A stretch of 64,000 nucleotides of DNA from Eudorina sp. 2006-703-Eu-15 (Eukaryota > Chlorophyta > Chlorophyceae > Chlamydomonadales > Volvocaceae), in NCBI GenBank assembly GCA_003117195.1, contig BDSI01000001.1:806001-870000 (forward strand). Reading direction: 5' to 3'. Positions 47,201 through 59,700 of this stretch are shown piece by piece; the stretch's first letter is position 1; each line of letters begins with the position of its first letter. The notes below the pieces were generated by a model that saw only the letters and a program-made list of their open reading frames with translations, made no database searches and was not told the origin of the DNA. The translations under genes and the position numbers were made by a program.

Positions 47201-50200
47201 GCCCTGCTCTGCTCTGCTCCGGGGGGGCGTCATGTATCCCATGCCGAGGTCCCTGGGCCGCCTACCCCTGCATCCGTCGCAACGGGTCATCTCCCCCCCG
47301 CACCCCTCTCCGTCACCACACGGCACGGTACCCGCGACCGCGGTATCCGGAACCCAGAGCTCCAGACCCGGATCCAGATCCAAACCCAGATCCGATGTCC
47401 CCCATGCAAAGTGCATGTCGGATGCAGTCCCTGATGTGCCGCAGCTCGACTGGCCCTGCAGTCCCGCCTTACGCGCACCTTGAACCCGCTCACTTGTCAA
47501 GTTACACCTTGACCCATGACCTGACCTGGCCTGGCCTGGCCTGGCCTGGCTAGGCTCCCAAGAGATTAAACAACCCAAACTTAACCTGACCTTCCTGGAG
47601 CCGAGTAAGAAGGCGACGCGACGACTTACCGATGAGGATGCCCACCAGCTCGAACTCGAGCTCCATCTCCAGACGGGACGGCCGAAACCAGTGGAGGTGG
47701 GAGGTGGCGTCGGCCGTGAACATGCCGTAGTCTGGGTTGAACAGCTGCCGTACAAGCAGCTGGAAGAATTCCTTGGCCACGCCGCCCTCATCCACGCCCT
47801 CCTCGCCGATGAACTTGACCTGCCGGGGTACCGTATGCGGGGTTGGGCCGGGGTTGGGCCGGGGTATGCTGGGTATGCTGGATATGCTGGGTATGCGGGG
47901 TTGGGCCGGAGACCGGCATGTGGGTTGCGGGGTTAGAACAGGGCTCAAGCAGCAGCCTTGACCAGGTGGTAGGTGATGCTGGTGGTTCGTTCTCTACGGT
48001 TGACGCAGTGCAGCCTGGGAGCCTGTGTGCCCCCATGCGGATGACAGCCGCCAAGGGGCTGTGAGCCCGCTGTCGGCCCTAACCCGGCGTCGAATCGACA
48101 CCACCTGCAGCAACAGGCGGCGCTGATCCCCTATCCGAACGCGTTTCGAACACTACTAATCCGAGCAGCAACAAGGAGAAACCCTAGTAAGTGCAACCCG
48201 GGGGCCCGTAGACCTTCAGAACCGCATAAAGGTGTGAATGCTGACGCTTCAAGAGTACCTTCCTTCCGTCCGCAGCAGCGCCCCCCTACCTTGAGCGGCT
48301 TCTTCAGCGAGTCGGTCTCCTTGGCGCGGTGGATCTGGATCAGCGTGTCCTGGACGAGATAAGGCCCGCGCCGTACCTGCGCCGTACCACCGCCAGGCGC
48401 CAGGACGGAGACCGGCGGTTCGCCATCTGTTCCAAGAATGCACTGCAATCTCGCACACACTATTAAGACGTCCTGGGCCATGTACCAATGACCCACAGGC
48501 CCACAGGACGATGCCATGAGCCCGATGTCCTTCATGACTCGTCAGGGTACGGCTAAAGCTCAAAAAGCCCCCATTCGGCCGCCTTTCAAAAGCATATCGC
48601 TCTGAGCTCCCCCCAGACCCCGAGACGGCCGCAGGCGTTGGAGTGTCTCCTGCGGCTTCACGCGTCGTCGCGTTTCGAACTAGAGCGCTCCACCGTCCCC
48701 GCTCACCCGGAGCACAAGGAAGGGGCACAGGTCCTGTATAAGGCCCGGGATGGGACTGGGACCCGCGCCGCCGAACAGGCCGCGGAGGAGCGCCGAGTTG
48801 AGCTCGTTGACCTGAGGCGTATCGGCGCAGATAGGGGGCAATGGCGGAAGGCGGACGGAGTGTATAGGGAGCGTTTGGTAAACTGGTAAGAAGCGCGCTG
48901 GCGTCCAGGGCAAAGATCCGGTGCAACAATGGGTATGCCGTACACAGCGACGACGTCTGCCACGTCGGTGAGTGGGCATTCCCCCTCCTGTCAATCGGTG
49001 CGTGGATAATCCCCTTCCTCCCTCCAGCTCCCGCTCCCCCTCACCCCTCAGTCCAGCGTGTGACGTCCCCCACCTGGCTCATCTGGTTCTCCATCTGCAG
49101 GATGCGCGCCTTGGACCCCGGGTCGTACATGAACGGGAACTTGCAGAAGCAGAAGTCGTATTTGTGCGGCTGCACGCAAACAGCCGATAGCAAAATCATA
49201 CCGCCGTGTAATCGAGACGCAGACAGGATATGTTGGGGTGTTGCGGCGGGCCACAGTGCATCACGTCGCGGAGTGCGCAGCCGGGTTCCCCCCGCGGCTC
49301 GTCTGGCCGAACATCGAACCATTGCAAAGGGCATGGGGTGGCGGCGCAAAGAGCCGCGGGCGCCTCACCCGGGAGGCCTCCGCCCTCACGAGTCCTCCGA
49401 GCCAGCGGCGACGCGAGCCGCTACGGGTTCCCCTCCCACCTCCTCCGGAAGCCTGCTCCCGAACGTCGCTCCTCCTCCCCCTCCTCCTCCTGCCCAGGTG
49501 ATCAACCCCGCCCGGCCCGCCCATTTCCCGCTCCGCACCCACGTGCTTCCACTTCCGGAAGTCCTCCTTCAGATTGAAGTCCTCGTGGTTGATGGCGTCG
49601 TTGTAAAACGCCGCCGGCTCCAGCGGCCGCCAGCCCGCCGCAAGCGGGCCCCGCCCGCCGAAGCCCCCGCCACAGGCCGCCCCGAACGTCGCGGCAGGGA
49701 AACCCACATCCACGCCGGCCCCCAGGCCCTGCCCCATGAGCGTGCCCGCCGCCTCCGCCGCGGCCGCCGCCCGCTGACCCGCCACCTCATTGGCCTCGTA
49801 CACCAGCGCCACCAACCGAGTGGCGTCCTCCACACCGCGAGTGATGCTCTGCACATGGCAGCGACAGACAGGAGGCAATGGGACCACACCATATCATCCC
49901 ACAGAGCATATAAAGTGTTGTGTTGATGTTATTGGTTACTATTCCATGTGACAGTGGCATCTCGTGAGGCCCCTAGTGAACCGTTCCGTGCACAGCAGTG
50001 GCAACGAACGCAGCGGCAATGTGGTAACACTGAGGTTAGGCGCGCTGCAGGCCACGGGCGACATAAAGGCCGTCATAAGGCGCCCAAGACGGGGGCCCTG
50101 TCCCCACCGTCGCGCGCCCTCTCAGCGTAGCGCACGCACCTGCATCCTGAACAGCGTGAGGCTGATGAACGAGTGCAGCCGCGACAGCAGCCTGCGGGGC

Positions 50201-52472
50201 GGGCAGCATGTCGGACCCAGTGGTAGACAGCCTTTCCAAATTCAATTCAGGCTGCAGCAGAGGACCCCGCGCGACACACGGGCCCAGGCGAATGCCAACG
50301 GGCCCCCCCCATCCGCGCACCCTAAGATTGCCTCACGCCTGTTCCACCTTCCTCGAGGTTTGTTGTTTAATACACCGACCCGTCCCGTCCTCGCCGACGC
50401 CGCCACACATTGGCACGCTGCGGGCATCGGACGTGCTGCGCCCCGGCGCTGCCCCCCAACCCAGAATCCAACCTGCACGCGCCCAGGCCGCGCGAGGCTG
50501 CCCCCGCCCAGCGCACACCAAAGCACCGGACCCGAGGGCCAGCTTCTGGCCGGCCGTCGGCCGTCGGCCCGTGCGCACCTTCGCAGCTCGTCGGCGGGGT
50601 AGGTGACAAACAGCTCCACGAGCGCTTTCCGCTGCTGCTGCGACAGTCCCGCGATGAACGCCACCAGCGAGCCCAGCAGGCTGAGTGTGCGTCACGGCGG
50701 ACGTGCAGGGCGACGCGCGCCAGGGCGGTGCGAGGGTGGGCAACAGGACGGGACGGCACGTCGGCGACGGCACGGTCAAGCCCCCATCGGGAATCCGCTG
50801 TCTGACCAGTCAACCAAAGACAGGGTCACACACAGCCCGCCGGGTGGTCAGCAGCGCTGTCCCTGGTCCCATGGCTGTCTGCCATGCCCTGCTGAGAGGA
50901 TTCACCATGAATCCAAACTTTGTTTGGATCCACCCAATCCAATTTCAAATCCACCAGAAGTAGAGCGGAGACAGCGGCTTCCCATGCTGCTCCGCAATCG
51001 CCTCGTCGAAGCCCTCGCCTATCCCGACCGCGCGACCTATCCCCGGCTCGACACACGCGCGCAGCCATCGTGAACGTGCCCCCACCCAAATCAACTAGTG
51101 CTCACTCGTGGTGCTCCCCCTTGTCCAGAAGGGGGTTCGCCAGCAGCACCCCCAGCTGCCGAGACAGCCCCGGGTTGAGTGAGATCGGCAGGTTACTGAG
51201 GGCGGACAGCAGCCCCTCGACCCCGGCCGCCAACGCACTGCCGAGAGCCGCCGAGGAGCCCGGGGCGGGCAGCCCCGCGCCCGACGCGCCGGCGGCGCCG
51301 CCCGCCGGCGAAGCCGTGGAGACCCGGCAGCCCAGCACGCTGTCGTACAGCGCGGCGACGGCGGTGAAGTCCAGCGGACAGACCGATGGTGCCCCCGAGC
51401 CGCCCGCGTTGGGGGGTCCCCGCGCGGTGGCACTGGTGGTGCTGCTGGTGGTGGAGGCGGAGGCGGAGGGCGCACAGGCGCCGGTGCCGGTTGCGGTGGA
51501 GCAGGGCGCGTTGGCGCCGCTTGTCCCCGCGGCGGTGCTCCCGTCCGCGCGAGTGCTGCTGCCCGCTGCCCCCTCCGGAGCAAGCGTACGTCGGCTCATG
51601 CCCTTTGGTGACACCGGAGGGATGGGGATAGCCAGCTGCGGCGGGGGCAGTTCCGACGACGGCATTCCAAGCAAAACTGAAAGTAGTGTCCATCTGGGTC
51701 GCAACGGGGTGGCCATCTGGGTCGCAACCGGGGTGGCCGAGATCCGGTGTGGCGGTATCCAACCACAGCTACCACCAGCTACTGCTACGACTTGTCAGGG
51801 ATTGCACAGAAGTTCCACAGCCGAATCGGATGCATTCCCTCTGCCCGCATCTAACTGGCTGTCTTGCGTGGCCCTCACCTCCTTTGGCCAGAACGCGGCG
51901 TTGATGCAGTCCCCGCTGGCGAAAAAGCGAGTAACATGGGAGCACAGCTGGCTGAGTGGCGTCGCCGCCTCCTCCCGCAAACGGCGTGCCAAATCCTCAG
52001 GAGTGGGCGGTAGCTCGGCTGGGGCGAGGCGGTGACAGGGGGACCCAAATGATGGCAGGATCGGGCGGCCATTGGGGAAGGCACGAACCATGATTTGTGG
52101 ACATTACGGCAGGCGCTGGGAGGGTGGCGGGAGGAGGGCGGATGATCGTCTCGAGGACATACACCCGGATAACGACAAACTTCCAGAGACTCACCTACAC
52201 CAGCTGCCACCTTCAGAGCCAAAGCGCATGCTTCATTTGGCTCCATCCCGCGACTCCGCAAGACGTTAAAGGCACTGGAAAGACAAACAGACTTGGGGAG
52301 TAAAATGTGGGTTATAGACTCCGAGCTTCAAGTAGCACATCTGTTGTTGTCTTTGTAACGTGCCCAACGCGCTTTCCACCGGATGCTGCATGTACCTGTG
52401 GACATCCTCAACAAAGCGCGCCCGCTGCTCCTCCACAGGAAGCATAGATATGCTTCTTTGTGGTGAATCCAT
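44219..52472 (-). CDS. HECT E3 ubiquitin ligase, HECTD2/UBE3A type
   Basis: Eighteen phase-consistent exons: 52472-52396, 52274-52195, 52018-51879, 51635-51106, 50680-50579, 50191-50140, 49848-49543, 49169-49074, 48811-48707, 48376-48290, 47819-47630, 46929-46562, 46202-46107, 45821-45696, 45422-45240, 44993-44895, 44530-44402, 44269-44219; 938 aa. The C-terminal half is a complete HECT domain: [64 protein letters not shown] and LPSAHTCFN with catalytic Cys906, ending EGFGLM. It transfers ubiquitin from an E2 through this Cys. Upstream, [23 protein letters not shown] and PFLVLRVRRG match the pre-HECT part of HECTD2/UBE3A. No UBE3A AZUL zinc finger is seen. The N-lobe carries a Gly/Ala-rich insertion of about 95 residues after YKKLMG. 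Substrates cannot be inferred. Confidence 0.96.
45640..45665. repeat. AGCAC pentanucleotide run
   Basis: Consecutive CAGCA/AGCAC units in a HECT-gene intron, between exons ending 45696 and starting 45422. Confidence 0.8.
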
Positions 52473-53061
52473 TGTGAAATACAGTGTTGCTAATGGCGAA
52501 ACCGCAGCTCCGACTGCCTTTCCTAAGCAAGTTCCAATATTTTAAATAGGGAGGCCATATAGACCAGATGCCCAAACAAATTAAGGTTCATTTCTTTGAC
52601 ATTGACGCCTTAGGCTGTGCTGTGTCTGGTAAGTGAGCGACCTTGGCGAGGTGGTGCAGTGGAAAAGAAGAATTGTTATGTTAGAATTTGATATATAGGC
52701 TTATAATTGCGTGTATCAACGCAGTTGCCCAGTCTGCCCCTCAGCATAGCACACTTCACGCACATCATTGGGTAGCTAAAGGCCGCCGTACAAGTGAAAC
52801 AAGCTGCTGAACAAGGGAACTCTCGAGCATAAGCCATTGGAATGCATAATGGTGATATTTTCATGGCGATTTCGTTTACATACTCAAATGGCCCTGGCTG
52901 CAAGCAGAGAGCGTTACAATTGGCCACGTAGGGCGAGATCACTCACAGTACTCATGACCTTTGTCGCGCTAGAACGCACCACTGCCACGCCTTTCCACGT
53001 AACCCTTTCGCAACGCACAAGGTTTCCGCGCATGTCAGCAGCGTCCCAGTGCGACCGCGGA
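52473..53061. promoter_or_regulatory. Interval between SPF30 stop and HECT start
   Basis: Both neighbours run on the minus strand. The part near 53062 is 3'-UTR of the SPF30 gene, with a TGTAA at 52918-52914; the part near 52472 should hold the HECT promoter and 5'-UTR. It is more AT-rich than the flanking coding DNA. No other gene is seen. Confidence 0.5.
52914..52918 (-). terminator. Candidate TGTAA polyadenylation signal
   Basis: TTACA (plus) gives TGTAA on the minus strand 144 nt after the SPF30 stop codon at 53062. A second copy lies at 52876-52880. Confidence 0.6.
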
Positions 53062-55565
53062 TCACTCGTCATCCGCTTCGTTGAACTCGTGCCGCTGTTT
53101 CTTGCTGTAGTCGGTCATCCCGCGGCCGCTGCCGACTACCCCCACCTTGCTGCCCACGACACCCTCCGGCACCGAGAAAATCGATCCCTTCTTGATCGTG
53201 CCTGCAGGGAACACAGTCAGAGACAGCTTTCCAAGGTGGTCTTCCATTCCTTACGACCCAACCATAACGCATGCAACTTTTCGCAGGTTCGCATGCACAC
53301 CGGCAACCAATAAGCAGTTACGGACGTGTGACTATACATGCGTAGGTTCAGTTTCCTTACTTGCACAAGCTAAAACACAAGGTGCGAAGCAGGGCTGGGG
53401 TAGCCTGCCTCGTGTCTCCCTTACGGTCAGTGCTTGGGCCCAGTAGCCCGGCGGCTCTGAACCCTCCTCGAAGGGTCTGGAGTAGGCTGGATCCCTGCAC
53501 CCGCTGATACCACTGTACACAAGCCTTTCGCCATCGTCTCCCTGTCTTGCGGCTCAGTCTTCCTAAAACGCGGCGTCGACCGCCGCGGCGCCGACCGGCC
53601 TGACTCACCCGTCAGGAAGCCGGTCTTCTTCTTGCTCCCTTTCCCCTTGAGGAAGGACTGCCACGTGTCCTGCTTTTGCTTTTGCGCCAGGTCCATGTTC
53701 TGGAAGCGGATCTTGGACTTGAAGCTCTTGAGCAGCTTCTTCTTCCGCGCCTTGGTCTTCTCGTCATCGGTGTCCTTGATCGCGAGCCACTGCACGGGGA
53801 CGTCCCGGACGAAATCCCTTGAACTCTTGCCGCATCTACTCATCCATGCCGAGCAAGCAAGGCAGCCATGCGGTCTACAAACCTGGGCCCCAGCCTGATT
53901 CGCATGGGCAGGCCCCGTTCCTCACTTTGGGGATCTCCGTCACCACGGGCTCCTCCTCGACGCGCTTCCGCTTCGGCGCCGCCACGCCGCGGTAGCCCTC
54001 GTCCGCGCTGGGCCGTGGTCGGACGCCTGTGAGACCCACCTGGGGCACACGAACAGGGTACCATGTTACTTGACCCGTTCATAGGACCGGACAAAGCAAC
54101 TCGTTCGGCGCACAACCACCTACCGTATCGCCGACGGGGCCGGCCCCCTTGCCCCGATGCTATTGCATGGGACGTTGCAATTTTACTTTTGCACTGTCGC
54201 GCAGTCTGGCAGGCAGGCAGGCAGGGACTTTGGCGGGTTTCCTCACTAAACAAACGCTCGGGGCGTGTTGGGGATTAGGGCAAAAGCCCCAAGATGGCGC
54301 TTAGTGCGCCGACAACCACGCGCTGAACGCACCCATTATGACGCCGCCGGTACAGCGCACGTACCTCCTCCTTGTTACCGTACCCATCGAAAACCACGAT
54401 GAAATTTCCCGCCTCCGATACCGCCTCCACCGTCGCGTCATAGTACTCCCCGTCCGCGCTGTACACCGCCTGGCACTGCGCGCCGATGGCCCATTCCGCT
54501 GGCGCTTGCCCAGTCAGGGCGGCTCGGATCTGGCGCGGGCAGGGAGCACGGCCCGCATGCAGCAGTGCAGCTCAGGGCCCGGCACCATCTTTGGTCTGAG
54601 GGGGCACAGACAGTGGCCCAGGGCTGCAGGATCCCGGGGCTTGAATGGCAGACATGCTAACACACCAATCCGTGGCCGATGTATCCTTTCCGGAACGCCT
54701 GAATCGCAACCTGCGGCAGTAGTGCTGCCCAAATGACAAATTCTGCCTCCCCTTTGTATCGATCCACCTGCGCTCTCCGGATCTGCTCCGCTACTGAAGC
54801 CGGCAGGATGGCTGGCAGGTTCAGCTCCGGTGGCGTCACGATCTTCGCTACAGGCCCCGCCGCCTCGCTGTCCAACGCCGCTGTCGCCACCAGCAGCTCC
54901 GCCGAGCTTGGTCCGGCCCCTGACGGGTATTGTCGGAAATGCGGGCGCCGCACTGAACCCAGCAGCACACTAGATCTGTGAGATGACCCTTCAGGGACAA
55001 TCGCCGAGCCGTGAGCTGCGAGCTGCGGCGCACCCCCCCCACACACACAATGCCCAGTAGAAGGTCCGGTACCATCACAGTGTCATCGCGGCGCCAGTGC
55101 TCTTCATCACAACGCGGATAGTGACATGCCAGGGTCTTCCGTTTAAAGGTGTCCCATGGCGGACGCCTCCAGCAAGGATGAGATGCTGCCTGTTGTTGGT
55201 TATTTACCCGCCAACCACTGGTCATTCCAAATCTTACCCGCCGCCCCTATCCCGACCGCAAGCCGTTGCTGCTCCAGGGCATCCTTAAGCAGTTCTTCAG
55301 TCAGTTGGATGACCTGCACAGCGGGTCCCGGAGCCGAGTCATCGTAACCCGTCGTAGGTTGGACAGTCACGTACTGCAGAACCGAAAGCCAGATGTTCGT
55401 CCATTCCAAACTTGCCTCTGTCAAGCTCTGGTACATATCCTGCAAGTCCTGCCCTGGCATTTCCTCGTCGCTCCCCATCATCAGAAGCTGTTCGACCTGC
55501 GCCAGTTGCTCCCGATATTGGCGCAGATTTTCCTCCAGCTCCTGTGGTGTCTGCAAGCCGCTCAT
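53062..55565 (-). CDS. SMNDC1: Survival-of-motor-neuron-related splicing factor 30 (SPF30)
   Basis: Six phase-consistent exons: 55565-55238, 54919-54768, 54529-54365, 54039-53926, 53789-53609, 53201-53062; 359 aa. The N-terminal helical region (ELEENLRQYREQLAQVEQLL) and VIQLTEELL are family marks, followed by a Tudor domain (EWAIGAQCQAVYSADGEYYD, then FIVVFDGYGNKEEV), which binds symmetrically dimethylated arginine on Sm proteins. A basic tail follows: KRKRVEEE, KKKLLKSFKSKIRFQ, QDTWQSF, KKGSIF and GVVGSGRGMTDYSK. This layout matches plant SPF30, which acts in tri-snRNP recruitment to the spliceosome in the nucleus. The exon 2 donor was set after AEQIRRAQ; a later in-frame donor after WAALLPQ would add 25 residues. 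An in-frame ATG upstream at 55625 exists but the family N-terminus favours 55565. Confidence 0.95.
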
Positions 55566-56753
55566 TTTCCCGAGGTTCTGTGAATGCACTGCACAAGTTG
55601 GCCCTCTCTTAACAACAGGCGTCAAATAGTCTTAAAATAAATTAAGCTTCGATTCTCAATGGCTTCAAGAACGGAAAGCGTGTTAAGCAAGCTTGTTGGT
55701 TTGACGCGGCGTGCCGTAAGACGAAACGAAGAGAAGGGTTTTATATATCAAACTTTGTAAACTTTGTAATTAACTGTACTTTTTTGTGGCAAGGTGGCGC
55801 TGGACAAATGGGTAACTGGCCCGCGGGACGATGCGTACGGCCACTACAAACCGGGAATCAAGACGCCCGGTGACTGCGGTCCACTGGTTGGCCAGCCGGC
55901 CTTAAGCCCAAACCTTGGTCACCATCACCGACGGCATAGAGACCGTTCTGACACTGGCACCGTCCGACCCTTTCGGCTCCAGACTGGTGTGTGGACAGGT
56001 ACCGGCGCGTGAAGCAGTAGTGCTGTATATCAACACCTCCGTTGAGGCCTCTGAAGTGGTACAAAGGTTTATTGGATGGAGCCGATTAGTATGCAGGCAC
56101 TCAGGACTCAACACCCGAGTGCTGGTAGACCGTTGGATGCCGTACAGTACTAAAAGTTCTGGGTTCTCGAATACAATTTCTGAAGGCGCTTGCGCTGTGA
56201 TGTATCGTCAATATCATTATGCTTGTGCGGACTGGTACAACGCCGGAGTCGTGATGTTTGGGAAGAGGAATGCGTGCAGGCCTACCCAGGCCTCCTCCCG
56301 GCAGCTGCCCAAGCAGGCCCCAGCAACACACGCTGTACACGCCTGCTCCAAGTGGCACCTGGATCTTACCACAAAGAGTTGTACGAATGGGCGGCCAGGA
56401 AACTAAGCTTTCACGAGATCACGACAGTATGCTAAGTGAACATCCATTCTGTACGACCGAATCCAAATTTGGACCCTGAAACTCTTCACATCACGTTCGT
56501 TGCTGTGTCTTCTCAAAAGAGTTATACAATTTTGCTGTCTAATTGAACAAGAAGATTCAGTTCGTTCCAGATCGGCCGCGCGGGAAAGGGTGTCTTGTTC
56601 AGTTTATGGCACCCACCTTGGTTCAGTTGCTTAACGCGGTTTCCTCGTGGCGACAAGTTCTATAATTGTTAAGCCAAACGTGCGCCCTTCAGGCTCAGCA
56701 TTTCCAGAGGCGTTGGTGAGCGGAAGAACAAATTTGACAACAGAACAGGAAAT
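55566..56753. promoter_or_regulatory. Divergent interval between SPF30 and the guanylate-binding-like gene
   Basis: About 1.2 kb separates two outward-reading start codons. A reading frame of 163 codons at 55915-56406 has no family motif and is taken as chance. The left 200 bp are AT-rich and hold a TATA-like word for the minus-strand gene. A non-coding first exon of the plus-strand gene may also lie here. Confidence 0.5.
55739..55747 (-). promoter_or_regulatory. TATA-like box for SPF30
   Basis: TTTTATATA on the plus strand reads TATATAAAA on the minus strand, about 175 nt before the SPF30 ATG. The spacing suits a 5'-UTR of about 140 nt. It is a single-motif prediction. Confidence 0.45.
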
Positions 56754-59700
56754 ATGGGGACTCCTTTGGAGCTAATAAAATATAACACGACAAATGGAAA
56801 GTTTGAGATTGGGGCTGCAGCGCTTGACACTCTGCGGAAGGTGAGGTTTTGAAACAATTTTGGTTGCATACGCTAGCCAGGCAGTTCTACTATAACCATG
56901 GGCCTCCCATTCTTCAGGTCAAAGGTCCGGTGGCAGTAGTGGCCGTGAGCGGCCGCGCAAGACAGGGGAAGAGTTTTATCCTGAACCAACTGCTGCAGAA
57001 CAGCGGAGGCTTCCAGGTGCGTTGGTTAGTCCCTTGCACATGGACTGGATATGATCCTTAATTGGCACACAGCATATTGTGGACGGGATATCCGTCCTGT
57101 AAAGCAGAAAGGATGTCACACCGGCACAAACGCGTCCTCCAGACATAGACACACACACACTCCCTTCCTCCCCCTCTCATGAGTTACACCCATTTAACGC
57201 CTTTCTCGCTGTGGCGTATGGCATTTCAGGTGGGTGCCACGCACCGGCCGTGCACGAAGGGGCTCTGGATGTGGTCCACACCGCAGCGACTCGCAGCACC
57301 CGATGGCTCAATATATCACCTTGTCCTTCTGGACACCGAGGGTATTGATGCTTATGACCAGGTGAGGCTGTTTGGATGCAAGGCCGTCGAAGCAAGGCCG
57401 TCGAACAGTATTCAAATCGTGACCACCTCGATTGGGTGCTGGGGCAAGGTTGCGGTGCTGTGTCCTTGAAAACCCGCCGATCCGCCGCGACTGCCGCGTT
57501 GCACGTCGTTAATGCGCCGGCAGACCGGCTCTAGTGGGACCCTGTTGCGCATAGCCTCTTGTGTTGATTGCACATTTTGTAAATGAAGGCTAACCAACGT
57601 ACCGTGCGTTTGGACCCCACAGACCGCGCAATACTCGACCCAAATATTCAGCTTGGCGGTGCTCCTGTCGAGCCTGTTCGTCTATAACCAGATGGGTGGC
57701 ATCGACGAGAGTGCACTGGACCGCCTGAGCTTGGTTACGGAAATGACCAAGCACGTGCGCGTGCGTGCCGCAAACGGCAGAGCAGGTAAGCTACCCCAAG
57801 GTTTCGGAGTTGCAACTCCAAGGTTTCTGGGTTGCAAGGCGGATAGAAGGCGACCTGCGAGACATGGGCGGCGGTCGGCATGTGCCAAATAGCTGAAGGA
57901 GCAGGCATAGGCGCTGGTGTACGGCATCAGGAGGCTGGGCTCAAGGTTTCGCTGGGGCGAACGCCGTCCATACACGCAAAGGTTGGGCCAGAACCGCACA
58001 CGCACAACATTGATATCCCCTCGTGCGCTGGTGGTTTACAGGTGGCGAGGAGAATCTAGGAGAGCACTCGCCTGCCTTCCTCTGGCTGCTGCGCGACTTC
58101 TACCTTCAGCTGGAGGAGGAGGGTGGCCGCCGGGTGAGCATGTCCATGTTGTGGGATGTCCAATTTGGGTAAAGGTGTTGTCTGATCGTGGAGCGGTGAA
58201 GCAAGCACTGCGCGTTCTTTTCTTCCATGCGTTGCAGCAGGATTACGTAGACATGAGTTGGCGTGTCCTGATATTTGCTTTGTCGCGAACTGCAGATCAC
58301 GCCGCGGGATTATTTGGAGACCGCACTGCGGCTCGTGCCTGGCAGCGGCCCCTCTATCGAGGCGAAGAACGCCATCCGGGCGTCCATCTCGCAGCTCTTT
58401 CCCCAGCGTGACTGCTTCACGCTGGTGCGCCCCATGAACGATGAGGCGGCCTTGTCTCGGATGGACACGCTACCTCGCGACAAGCTAAGGCCCGAATTTC
58501 GACAGGTGGGTACCAGCAGGCTGCAACGTCCGTCCGTGCTGTACATGAGAACGAAAGGTTGCAGGGCAAATATGGTGGTTTTTTTAGCGCTGGGCCCGTC
58601 AGGTTCCAACTGTTTGCAAGCAAAACGAACGCTGCCGGTGATCCAGCACGACACCATTTGTCGTCTTTGTGAAGGGCTGTGGCAAGGCTGCTCTGTTGGG
58701 ATCGCGACCTGGTACACCATGTCCCGCGCATGCTTGTTGCCTTTGTTGCCGTGTCTACAGGGCGTCAAAGACCTCACGGCGCTCATCTTCCAGCGCGCCG
58801 TTCCGAAGCGCTTCGGCACGCAGTTCATGACAGGTCCCGTGCTGGCGGGCCTCGTACATGCGTACGTCATGGCGATCAACCAGGGCGCCGTACCCACCAT
58901 TGCAACGGCTTGGCAGGTGCGTGGAGGTAGTGCGCATGTAAGAAATGGGCTTTTAGGTTGAGTCCTGGGTTACGCCAGTCGGGTCACGCCCACCATGGCT
59001 CCTACTCGGGCATGCGCATGCGACCGTGGGAGGCATGTGTGTTGGAGCTCATGGCGCATGCGTTCGGCTGTCGTGCTGACTCATTGATGTGCACCGTGTG
59101 TGGTAGGGCGTGGCAGAGTCAGAATGCCGGCGGGGCGGTGACGCCGCGGAGGCCGCATATGTGGCGGCTTGGGCGTCTGGCGGCGAGGTCCCTGCTGAGG
59201 AGGCGGAACTAGAGGCGCGGCACCAGCAATGCCTCGCGGCTGCACGTGCGGCGTACGAGGAGGTGGCCGTAGGCGACGAGGCCATCCGGAGGGCCAACGA
59301 GGCGCGCTGGATGGCGGCTGTGGCGGGGCGCTACAAGGACCTACGCGGCCGGCGGTTGGCGGAGGCTGCCGCGGCAGTGAATGAGCTGCTTTACAAGGGG
59401 GCCAACGAGGTGGCGCAGGTACGAACAAGTTCACTAATGTCAAGTGTGCCGGAGCGTTGCGGTTGGGTCGGGAAGAAAACTGCTTGTCATCCCTCGTATT
59501 GTTGTAGCAATGGGAGCCACGGTAGGGTTCAGTATGACCGGGTGCGACGTTTGTTAGTTTGCACATGTTTCGCACTGACTTCGGAATATGATGTGTCGTC
59601 TCACCGATTGTCTGCCCTACCTGTGCAGGCGATCCATGCGGGAGCAGATCTATCAGCCATACAGCAGCGCATCACCGCCTTTCTGACGAAGTACGAGAAG

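Noticed and set aside
55915..56406. 163-codon plus-strand frame upstream of the GBP-like gene
   Set aside because: No family motif, no matching splice phase into exon 1, and position in a divergent promoter interval.
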